Shown here: in pieces, positions 41,201-51,400 of the stretch | Layout of the letters: each line of letters begins with the position of its first letter | Numbering within the stretch: position 1 is the stretch's first letter | Origin: Pachypanchax playfairii | Taxonomy: Eukaryota; Chordata; Actinopteri; Cyprinodontiformes; Aplocheilidae | Direction of reading: 5' to 3' | Length of the DNA: 64,000 nucleotides | Assembly (NCBI GenBank): GCA_006937955.1 | Contig: SSNP01000080.1 | Coordinates: forward strand, 788,597-852,596 | The notes under the pieces: model-generated | Databases searched by the model: none | Told to the model about the DNA's origin: nothing | Seen by the model: only the letters and a program-made list of their open reading frames with translations | Translations under genes and position numbers: made by a program

Positions 41201-44200
41201 CATGGAGTATGTTTACTGCCTGTACATGGAGTATGTTTACTGCCTGTACATGCAGCATGTTTACCGCCTGTACATGGAGCATGTTTACCGCCTGTACATG
41301 CAGCATGTTTACCGCCTGTACATGAAGCATGTTTACCGCCTGTACATGCAGCATGTTTACCGCCTGTACATGCAGCATGTTTACCGCCTGTACATGCAGC
41401 ATGTTTACCGCCTGTACATGCAGCATGTTTACCGCCTGTACATGCAGCATGTTTACCGCCTGTACATGCAGCATGTTTACCGCCTGTACATGAAGCATGT
41501 TTACCGCCTGTACATGCAGCATGTTTACCGCCTGTACATGAAGCATGTTTACCGCCTGTACATGCAGTATGTCTACTGCCTGTACATGGAGTATGTTTAC
41601 CGCCTGTACATGCAGCATGTTTACCGCCTGTACATGAAGCATGTTTACCGCCTGTACATGCAGCACGTTTACCGCCTGTACATGCAGCACGTTTACCGCC
41701 TGTACATGCAGCATGTTTACCGCCTGTACATGCAGTATGTTTACCTCCTGTACATGCAATATGTTTACCGCCTGTACATGCACTATGTTTACCGCCTGTA
41801 CATGGAGTATGTTTACCTCTTGTACATGCAGTATGTTTACCTCCTGTACATGCAATATGTTTACCGCCTGTACATGCAATATGTTTACCGCCTGTACATG
41901 CAATATGTTTACCGCCTGAACATGCACTATGTTTACCGCCTGTACATGCAATATGTTTACCTCTTGAACATGCACTATGTTTACCTCCTGTACATGCAAT
42001 ATGTTTACCGCCTGTACATGCAATATGTTTACCGCCTGTACATGCAATATGTTTACCGCCTGTACATGCAATATGTTTACCGCCTGTACATGCAGTATGT
42101 TTACCGCCTGTACATGCAGCATGTTTACCTTTTGTACATGCAGTATGTTTACCTCCTGTACATGCAATATGTTTACCGCCTGTACATGCAATATGTTTAC
42201 CGCCTGTACATGCAATATGTTTACCTCTTGAACATGCACTATGTTTACCGCCTGTACATGCAGTATGTTTACCTCTTGAACATGCACTATGTTTACCGCC
42301 TGTACATGGAGTATGTTTACTGCCTGTACATGGAGTATGTTTACTGTCTGTACATGGAGTATGTTTACCGCCTGTACATGGAGTATGTTTACCGCCTGTA
42401 CATGGAGTATGTTTACTGCCTGTACATGTACTGTCATATACTGTCTTTTGTGACTTTATTTGTCATCAGTTCTGCTGCTCGCCCAGCCTCAGTTCCAGGA
42501 ACCGGTTCATTTGGGTGAGTTTAAACTTGCACAGTTCCAGCTGAGTCCACATCTGTTCCTGATTACTCGCTGGTCTCTGATGTGTCATGCTGCCTTGAGC
42601 ACTTCTCTTCTCCTGATGTTGTTGTTTACCACCAGCGTAGCAACATTTTTATTCTGTAAACAACAGCCTGTCCACTATGAGTCTTGTTAAACTGACATAT
42701 TAGACATGAAGCCAAAGATGTTCCAGATGTTTTAACATGAGTTTCTTGTTTTATCTCCTGATGTCATGTTTCACAGACGACTACGAGGATTATTCTTTTC
42801 CAGGTAAAAACTCATCTATTCACTGTTGCACTCAGTGTTTTAATACCAGGTTGACGACATCTCTCTCCTTTTGGTTAATGAATATAGACTTTCAGAACCC
42901 TGTTATTCTTCCTGGATCCGTCCAGCAGCAGGTTCAGCTGGAACCTGTCCGTTCAGGTAAATCCAGTGTCAGTCATCTCAGATCCAGAGTGGAAGAGCCT
43001 GAGATGAAGGTTGAACTGTTTCTGTTTGGTTTTCATCAGGTTCTGTACTGGAGACTGAGCCAACTGAACCGGGTCCTCTCGGTAAGTACACCACAGGAAA
43101 GTGAGGAAAGTTAATGGTTCTGTGCAAAAATCTTGAGTCAACTCTAATTTTTTGTACATTTTCCTTTCAGAAGGTCTGATGTTTCAATATCTTTTAATTT
43201 GTTATTGATCAATAATTATTTAGGCTCTTTGAAAATATTTAAAAGTAATAAGTAATAAGTTTTTCTTTGTACTTTGGCAGTTTTTTTACTCATTTTAAGT
43301 CCGGCTCTAGTATCTGACCATGACAGAATGTGATATTTACCTTTAATAACTGATTTGCAGACTGCAGAGAGGAGCAGTATCCCTGCACCAGACTCTACTC
43401 TGTCCACAAGCCATGCAAGCAGTGTCTCAACAGCCTCTGCTTCTACAGGTACACAGTCAATGTTTTATGAATCAAACAGTGACATATACATACTTACTTT
43501 ATTATATCACTTCGGCTCTTTGTTCACACATACTTACATGTAGAGTTGGATCCCGTTTTTAGAAAGTTTTCTTCTGGGTTAAGGGTTTTATTTTGTGAGG
43601 CTGATCTTTCTGAAGGAGCTGGATGGGGTTGAGCTCAGAGCTTTTTCAGGTCCTGTCTAGTCATTTCACACCTGACTCATCAAACCATGTCTTTAAATCC
43701 TTTCATTGTATGTTAGGTCTCAAATCTTTCCATACAGTACTGCATTGTCTGAAGTATCTTGGTATAGTAAATCCTTCAGATGGTCTGAGGTGAAACCCTG
43801 AAAAACAGCTGTGGTCAAATACTTCTTTCCACTTGATGTGTTATAGTTGTTTATCAGTGTGGATTGACTTCCTGTTTTTGTGATTTTTATGAACATGTTT
43901 TATTCCTAATGTGTGAACCGTTTATGTGTGTTCCTTCAGTTTGAGGAGAATTTACGTCATCAACAAGGAGATCTGTGTGAGAACCGTGTGCGCTCACGAG
44001 GAGCTGCTCCGAGGTGCGTTCAGAGTTACATATAATATATACACTATATATATATATAAATAGTATGTATATGTTTATATATATACTTACTTCTGCCCAC
44101 TCCTTTTCGAATATGTCTGTCTGTTTCAGTTTGTATTTGTTATTATTTGTTTGTTTATCTACACCCTGTTTTGTTTATTTGTTTTGTTTTAATCATATTA

Positions 44201-44297
44201 ATTTTTGAAATAAATAAATTCAACCAATAGATCAATCGATCATCACATGTCAGATGAGAACTCCAAAGCTTGGACAAAGTGAGCATTTAATTGATAC

Positions 44298-44377
<80 letters not shown>

Positions 44378-44492
44378 GTGCGTTTTAGCGGACCTGTGTC
44401 GTGACCAGTTCTCCCGTTGTGGCGTGATGGCGTTGAGCGGTCAGTGCGCATCAGTTGGAGGAAGCTGTGGGAAAAGCTGCGGCGGCTGCTGA
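32231..44492 (+). CDS. mfap2: Microfibril-associated protein 2 (MAGP-1)
   Basis: Coding exons: 32231-32261 (exon starts at acceptor TTTTCAG, 32212), 42470-42514, 42777-42803, 42888-42956, 43040-43081, 43361-43448, 43940-44013 and 44389-44492; 480 nt, 159 residues. Signal peptide MRVLLLICMP|VLLLAQP is split by a 10.2-kb phase-1 intron filled by the minisatellite. Next comes an acidic, Tyr/Gln-rich segment (DDYEDYSFPDFQ; QQQVQLEP), then the cysteine-rich matrix-binding domain DCREEQYPC…CKQCLNSLCFYSLRR(I)YVINKEICVRTVCAHEELLRADLCRD, ending SCGGC. MAGP-1 is a secreted component of fibrillin microfibrils that binds fibrillin and tropoelastin. The choice of mfap2 over its paralogue mfap5 rests on position beside crocc, as in human 1p36.13. 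The poly(A) signal is AATAAA at 45011-45016. Confidence 0.95.
32739..42431. repeat. Giant 24-bp minisatellite, about 400 units, in mfap2 intron 1
   Basis: Uninterrupted tandem array of 24-bp units. Each unit is a TGTTTAC block, a variable 'CGCC' block, a TGTACATG block and a variable 'CAGT' block. (42431-32739+1)/24 is about 404 units. Frame continuity of the minus strand over the entire array shows that unit length is always a multiple of 3. Variation is mostly confined to the second and fourth blocks (CGCC, CTCC, CTCT, TTTT, TGCC, TGTC; CAGT, CAAT, CACT, CAGC, GAGT, AAGC). The first unit is degenerate (32739-32758). Large ORFs on both strands are expected from a 3n-length unit. An assembly of this length could still be collapsed or mis-sized. 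Confidence 0.98.
44036..44095. repeat. TA-rich microsatellite
   Basis: Alternating TA/TATA sequence ('actatatatatatataaata') in the last mfap2 intron. Confidence 0.8.
44299..44372 (+). repeat. (TG)37 tract next to the last mfap2 3' splice site
   Basis: About 37 TG dinucleotides, then CGTGTGTGCGTTTTAG, which ends in the acceptor AG at 44387-44388. The usual polypyrimidine tract is reduced to a few T. Confidence 0.95.
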
Positions 44493-44811
44493 TGATAATC
44501 AGGAACTACCTGAGGCTCCTCTTCCTCATCCCTTCGTCTTCCTCCATCACTTTACATTCTGACTCATGACTCATGTGCGAAAACCACTTTGTCTTTTTTT
44601 TTTACATTTTCGACATGTTGGTGTGAAACGTACGCGTGTGTGTGTATAAATATCAATAACACTGATGATTGTAAACGTCACTGGTGCTATAAAAACTTCA
44701 AGAGGTGCAAATAAAACCACAGAATCCTGTTTTTCATAGTTACTTTTTGCATATTGTACCATAATAATCTCGTGTTTTTTGAGTTACTGTATTTTGTTGA
44801 AAAGCAGTCAT

Positions 44812-44882
44812 TGATCATGATCATCAGATTAAACTGATCACTAAGCAGCCATCGATCGCCACACCTGATGATCATGAGATCA
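44812..44882 (+). other. Imperfect inverted repeat in the mfap2 3' UTR
   Basis: TGATCATGATCATCAG at 44812-44827 pairs with CTGATGATCATGAGATCA at 44865-44882, with a small bulge and a loop of about 37 nt. Potential RNA hairpin. Confidence 0.6.
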
Positions 44883-45010
44883 GGGAAGACGCAGGTGCTG
44901 AGTGATACCAGCTTGTTGCTACTGCTGCAGACAAGTGGCAACTAGTGCTTTAAAATACTCTATGTACTACTGCTTTGTAAAACTGTCACTATAAAGACTG
45001 AAGAAAAAAA

Positions 45011-45016
45011 AATAAA
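45011..45016 (+). terminator. mfap2 polyadenylation signal
   Basis: AATAAA about 520 nt after the mfap2 stop codon, followed by a T-rich stretch. Confidence 0.6.
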
Positions 45017-45099
45017 CTTTTTTTATTACACCTGATTAACGTGTGATTAATAAGCTGAAATGATTCCATGAACAGATGATTTGTGGTGCAGAAAGTCAC

Positions 45100-45105
45100 T
45101 TTATT
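45100..45105 (-). terminator. crocc polyadenylation signal
   Basis: AATAAA on the minus strand about 375 nt after the crocc stop. With the mfap2 signal at 45011, it leaves the two convergent messages ending about 90 bp apart. Confidence 0.5.
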
Positions 45106-45478
45106 CTCCACCAAACGTGGTTCATTTTACACAAATTCACTGAAGAAATTATCAGTCTGTCAGTGTTCAATTAGAAAAAATAAATAAAACAAACTATAAA
45201 AACACAGTAAAGTTATCATGAAACTATAAAACAATCTGGTTTTAAACTAGTTTTGAACATGTAATCAGTAAAAACTGTCGTTAAATAAAACTGTTGAATT
45301 TATTATTTATGTCAGCAAAAATCGTTATAAAACAAACCGGCTGCTGTTGAGGTTTTTATAATCTCAGTCTCAGTGCAGCATCGTCACAATGATAAACGTG
45401 TTAATGTGTTACAGTAACAGACAGCAGCGTTCCAGCAGGAACATGATGAGGAATCAGAAGCTGCTGCTGCTGCTGGTT

Positions 45479-48400
45479 TTAAGCTGCGTCTCGGTTTCCT
45501 GTCGACAGTAACGATGACGGGAGAGACGGCTGGCGTCGCTTCATCTCCTGCTGCAGCTGCTCCTTCAGCGTCGACACCTGCAGTAACCACAATCACAAAC
45601 AAATTCCTGTCGAGGAACATCTGGTGAATGTGTCACTTACTGAATATATTTAAGATCTAAACAGGTTAAAAACTGCTGTGACCCACAGAACCACACCTGT
45701 CATGTTTAGAACCAGTTTACAGAACAAGTTCTCTGTGGATCCGTCTTGTTTCAGAACATACTCAGCTACATTAGGATTTAGACTTAAGATGTTAGTGTTC
45801 TTCTAGCTGCTCCAGATCAGTGTGCAGGTGTCCTATTTTTAGATTGTATCATGGCTGCCAAGGCTACGGTGGCTGATGAGGGACAAAAAGAGTTCACCTG
45901 CTCCTCCAGCCCTTTGACTCTGTGTCTGTGAGCTCGCTCTCTGGTTCCCAGTGTTCGCTCCACGTCTCTGAGACTGATCCTCAGTCTCTCCGCCTCCCGC
46001 TGGGCGTCGTCACGCTGCCGCATCAAACCCTCACACAGACCATGTGACTGCTCCGTCTCAGCCAGCTGGGTCTGATCAGGAAACACAAACACAGAGATGT
46101 GAAGAAACCAAGTCGTTCTGACGAGAACAGAAACATCCTCATGAGGAAAACACTGATTCTAACAGACTGAGAATCTATAAAATGAACAAGACAGCGTCTA
46201 CGTTATATGAAAAACATTTGATTTTATTTAACAGTGAGAATATTCTCTGAAGAGCATCATCGCTGTTTAACCATGAAAATAAGAACCCTGGACTTCTATT
46301 AATCTGGAAAGAGTCTCTTCTAAAATCCTCTCCAACCAGAAAACCTTCACCGTTTCATCACAAACATGTTTTCACCTCCTTCTGCTCTCAAAGCAACAAA
46401 CTGCCTGATTGTTCAGATTTAACACACACACACGTCTTTATGGCTGTTTTTCTGACTGTTAACTTGATCTTTCCAGTTTCTATGTTTACCGTTTTTTTCT
46501 CTGGTTAATGGTCAAATCAGTATAAATTAGTTAAATGAGCTCACCAACTTTCCTGCAGCCTGAGGAAATTTAAAACAAACGAGGGGAAGTGGTTTAAAAC
46601 GCGAAATCAGCCTGAAATAAACGGTTTTAATTATCGTTTCAGAATTCCTCAGAAACCCACTGCTGATTTATGTATTTACTTGTTTAAGGCATTTTATGGA
46701 AGATTTTAAAATATATACACACTATGTTACCAAAAGAGGTCAGACCTTGTGATCTAACATTTTCAGCTAGAACTTCTCCTCCAACATCAGTGTCTGAACT
46801 CACTAATGTGGAAGAGTTGAAGCTGTTACAGCTGCAAAGGTTCGACTTCACATAAAAACTCTTAAATGAGCTTGTGATGTTCCGCCAGGATTCAGAAGCT
46901 GTTTGATGAAACTTCTCGTGGTTTATGTTGAATCACCTGCAGCATGAGAAGCTGCTGCTGAGCTTCCTGCAGCTCCTGCTCCGCCGTGTTCAGGGAGCGA
47001 TCCAGGCGGCTCTTCTCTGCAGACAGACGCATGCTGCCCTCCTCAGACTTCAGCTTCTGACGCTCAACCTGACGGGACAAAGAGTGAATTTTTGATTCTA
47101 AGCTCGGAAATATATTTTGCATATTTGTCGCAGCACAGCGCTCACCTTATCCAGCGTGTTCCTCAGTGCGTTCTTGTCTTTCTCCAGCCTCACCGCCTGC
47201 CTCTCGGCATCTTTTTTCTCCGTTTCCAACATGGCGACGGCTCTTTGCAGAGCTCGCAGCCGCTCCTCGATGGCGGTTCGCTCCGTTTGGGCTGACTGGG
47301 CGCTGCGCTGAGCCTCCATGACACTTGCTGAACGTTGTCGTAGAGCCTGAAGGTGAACAGAATTCAAACTCAGCTTCTATCTACAGTTTTTCATCACTAA
47401 CGTTCTCCTGCAGAACTTGTTGTTCTATGTCATGCGTGTGTCTGTCAGTTCTCTCTGACCTCCTGAGTATTGTTCAGCTCAGACTCCAGTTCTTCTCGCT
47501 GCAGCTCACTCTGATTCAGCTCGCTCTGCAGACTCTGCACACGCTCAGTGAGGGTCACCGTGTTTCTCTTCCCTTCTGCTAAAGCTGCTCGGGTTTCATC
47601 CATTCGCTCCTAAAAAAACCAAATCAACAAATCGCCATTTGCTTTTTAACCCACATGATTTTTTTTCCTGCACGTTCCGACTCACACACACCTGTAGAAG
47701 TCTTTTGTCCTGCTCAGACAAACTCAGCGCCTTCTGAAGGGACAGCAGACGACTCTGTGTGCTGCTGTGGGAGGTCGTGACCTCCTGGAGGGTCTGACTG
47801 AGAGACGAGGCCTTTTCCTTGAGTGCAGATTCCCTTTCCTGAGATTGAAGCAGAGCCTGGTTCAACCTCTCCACGTCTCTCTGCAGCAGAGAGACTCGCG
47901 CTTCCCCCTCTGCGACCTGCAGTTTGTAGAAAGCAGGTTCATGTTGAACCACAACCAGAATCCAAACACAAAACTATGACCCGACAACCTGCTACCAGAG
48001 TTTCTACCTGCTTGAGCAGAGCGTCATGACGCGCCTGGGAGGCCTGGCTCTCAGCCTCCCGGTCTCCCAGAGACAGTTTAAGTCTCTGCAGCTCCCCCTC
48101 CAGACTCCGCCTCCCCAGTTCCACCCTGGTGGCGCGAGTTTCAGCTGCTTCTAGCGCTTCGCGCAGGCGCTTCCTCTCTGCCTCCAGTCGCATCTCAGCA
48201 GCTCGTTGCTTATTCAGCTGCTCCTGTACAGACGACCGGAGGACAAGAAGACCTGCTTTATGTCAGATCTGGATAAATGAGTCGTTTATACCACAGAGAC
48301 TGAAGTTTTACAGATTACATCTGAAATGAATTTTATGGCCAGATATTAATTCAGTTATATTGGTGGAGATGTTCTGGGATGTTTCCTTTTCTTAGTCCAT

Positions 48401-51400
48401 ATCCTGATGAACACGCTGGTTATCAACCGCTACATACAAGCTTAAACATACACACATATGATTTTCAGATGTTTGTTGTTCTCAAAGTGACTCAGCGATC
48501 AAAATAAAACTTAAATTTAACAGAATTTTTCTGTGTCTGCTCTTTAATAGTCTTTTCGTCTCCACTCGTCCTGTGGTTCATGAATCATTGTTAAAGCTGC
48601 TGGCATTAAATACAGACATATGGAGAGCTGATACATGACACCACAAGAGGTGTAACACTATGTGTGTGTGTGGACAGATTAAGCTGATGAACGCGGCTCC
48701 ACTGTTGGGTTCGGCCATCTGGTCTCAGCTGTGAGTGATGACACGAACCTGAATGTGCTTCTTCTCCGTCTCTGAGACCTGCAGCGATCGCTCCAAGTCC
48801 TTCACCCTGTCGGCGAGAGCTCTCCTCTCTCTGTCTCCTCTTCTCACCGCCTCTTCCTGCTGCTGCAGCAGAATCTGAGTGGTGGTCAGACGCTCGTCCA
48901 GTCCACGTTTCCCTGAACACACACAATAACGCACGTCAACACCTCACTGTCTTACATTTAACTCTTAATATAAATGTGCGCATTTGCATTTCGACCTTCT
49001 TGGATCTCCTGCAAGGTGTTTTGCAGCTGAACAAGGCGACTCTGAGCAGAGTTTCGTTCCCCCTTCAGCTCCTCCAGCTCACGCTGAACGATCCCCAGCT
49101 GAGAACGAGCCTCATCCTACAAAAATGCTCAATAAATACTTAATAATAACAACAAATACAACCTGAAAACATTTACCTGAGGTTACTGTGGATCTGTTTG
49201 TGTTGTGCAGGTCTGTTACCCGGTCTCTCTGTGCATCCCGCAGCTCCTGGAGGAAGTCCCTGAGGCCGCTTTGCAGCGTGTCGGGGTCGAGTTCAGGCTG
49301 AGGAAGCGGAAGCGGCGTGTTGCCTCTCTCAGGAGACATGGCTCCTGAGCCCAAAGTGGTGTCGGGAGTGCTTCCTCGAAACTCTGCTGAATCACAGTTG
49401 TATCATCTCATGCAGGGACTTTCATTCAATATGAAACTAAATCAGAACTAAATGAACTTTTAATTTATTTTATGTTTCAATATTTCAGCACTGATGCAAC
49501 AAGAATAAAAAACAAACTGAAATGAAAAGCTGATTATCTTAATCTGACATTTCTGTGAGCAGTTCGTCTGCTGGCAGCATTTTTTACTTTATGATTCTAT
49601 GTGACATCATCGTCTTTAATCGAATAAGCAGCAGCTTGATTCTGTGCAGACGAGCAATAAAATCAAAGATTCAATCCAACGTCACAGAGGACATGTTTCA
49701 TTCTGACCTTTAGGGGGCGACAGTGAGGAGCGGAGTGGAGAGATGCTGTGGTGGCGCGACATGCTGCCCGGTGAGGCGGAGCTCCCTCCCGGGCTCCGCC
49801 CCCTGCACCCTCTGCCACACACTCCGATGCCCAGAGTTCGTGTCAGCGCCGACTGGACGCTGCTGAGTCGGAACTCCAGGTCCCTCCGGGCGGCCTCGGC
49901 GCGGTTCAGCTCTGCCTCGGTGGCGGCCAGTCGACCCTGCGCCTCGCTCAGCTGCAGACTGGACTGAGCGGCAGAGTCCTGGGCTGCCTGAGTCCGCAGC
50001 GCCAGGTTCTTGGCTTCGTCCTGTAGTTTCTTCTCGCAGCCTTGTGCCTCCTGCAGCTGAGCTGTCAGCTCCCTCTCACAGCTTTGCCAGCCGGACTCAG
50101 ACTCCATCAGACGCTTCTGAGTCATAGAGAGCTGCAGAAAATGGAAACGTGTGAAACTCTCAAGACAGGAAGTGAAACAACAAGCAGTAAAATGTGTCTT
50201 TCTTTGTTCACCTCTCTCTTGAGTGAGTCTCTGGCTGCTTCAGCTTCAGTGAGCTTCTGTTTTAGAGTAAAAACCTCTTTAACTCTTTCCTCCTCTCTTT
50301 GCTCCTCCAGCGACAGACGAGTCTGCAGCTCCGACACCTCCCTCCCCTTCTGCTCCTTCTCTCCATCCAGGACTTTCAGCTGAAAACCACAGGACCATCA
50401 CTGAAGCTGCTCGTGAGTTCATCCTGCAAACTGGATGCAAAGACTGAAAACAACATTTCTGACCTTCCTGCGGAGCTCCTGCAGCTCTCGTCGAGCCTCG
50501 AGTCGCGACCTTTCCACTTCCCTCAGACAGCTCCGCAGCTCCGCTACCTCCTTCTGAGAGGACGAGAAGTTCTCCTCCAGCACGACTAACTTCTGCTCTT
50601 TTTCTTCACACTGTCGTTTTACACTAACAACAAACATCCTGTCATAACAGAACCATTCCACTGTGAGATCATCAGGGATTCTGTGTCGTTTACCTGATTC
50701 TCTCCGTTTCTGCACTGCGTAGCGTTTCTCTCAGCTGAGTGTTTGATTGTTTTAGAGCGTCTCTCTCCTTAGTGACGTCCACGAGGCTGCGCTGCAGTTC
50801 TGTCCCCTCCCTCCTGTAGTTCTCTAAGGAGTCCTGAGTCTGGCTCAGGTGGCGCTCGGCCTCCAACAGGTCCCGCCTCAGCTGGTCTCGACTCTCCTCA
50901 GCGGCTGACAGAGACGCTCTACACTGCTCCAGCTGGAGGACAAAAAGTCCCGTTCATTACAGACTAAAGAGAATCTAAACTCAGTCATCTTCACTGGAAT
51001 CCACCGTTTCAGCTCATGAGAAAAAAATCCTGTCAAACTTTCTGTAAAAATGTGGCCTAAAACATCAACATATAAAAATCTGAAAACAACGAAAACTATA
51101 ACTGGTCTTTTTTAATTAGGGGATTTATTTGTTATCAGTGTTTTTGTACGTTCTGGTAAAAGTAAAAACTAAATCAAACTGTGGAAATTAGAAAATTAAA
51201 TCCAAACATCTGGACCGATTCCAAACAAAGTCAAAAAACAAACTCCCTGAAATCAAATGGCAGTTTGATCAGTTCAGTCACGCTCTTGAATGTTTAAAGT
51301 TGTATTCATACAGGAATACGTCGCCACTGAAACACGCCCAGTTATTAAAACAAAATCTACCACAAAAACATGAAATCATCTACCTCTTTGAGAGCAACGT

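Noticed and set aside
32739..42431. Array taken as a CRISPR-like or centromeric satellite
   Set aside because: There are no spacers between units and the host is a vertebrate. The array is flanked by mfap2 exons in a gene-rich region, so it is an intronic minisatellite.
44298..44492. ORF beginning MCVCVCVCV
   Set aside because: The start lies in the TG microsatellite. Only the last part, from 44389, is real: the final mfap2 exon.
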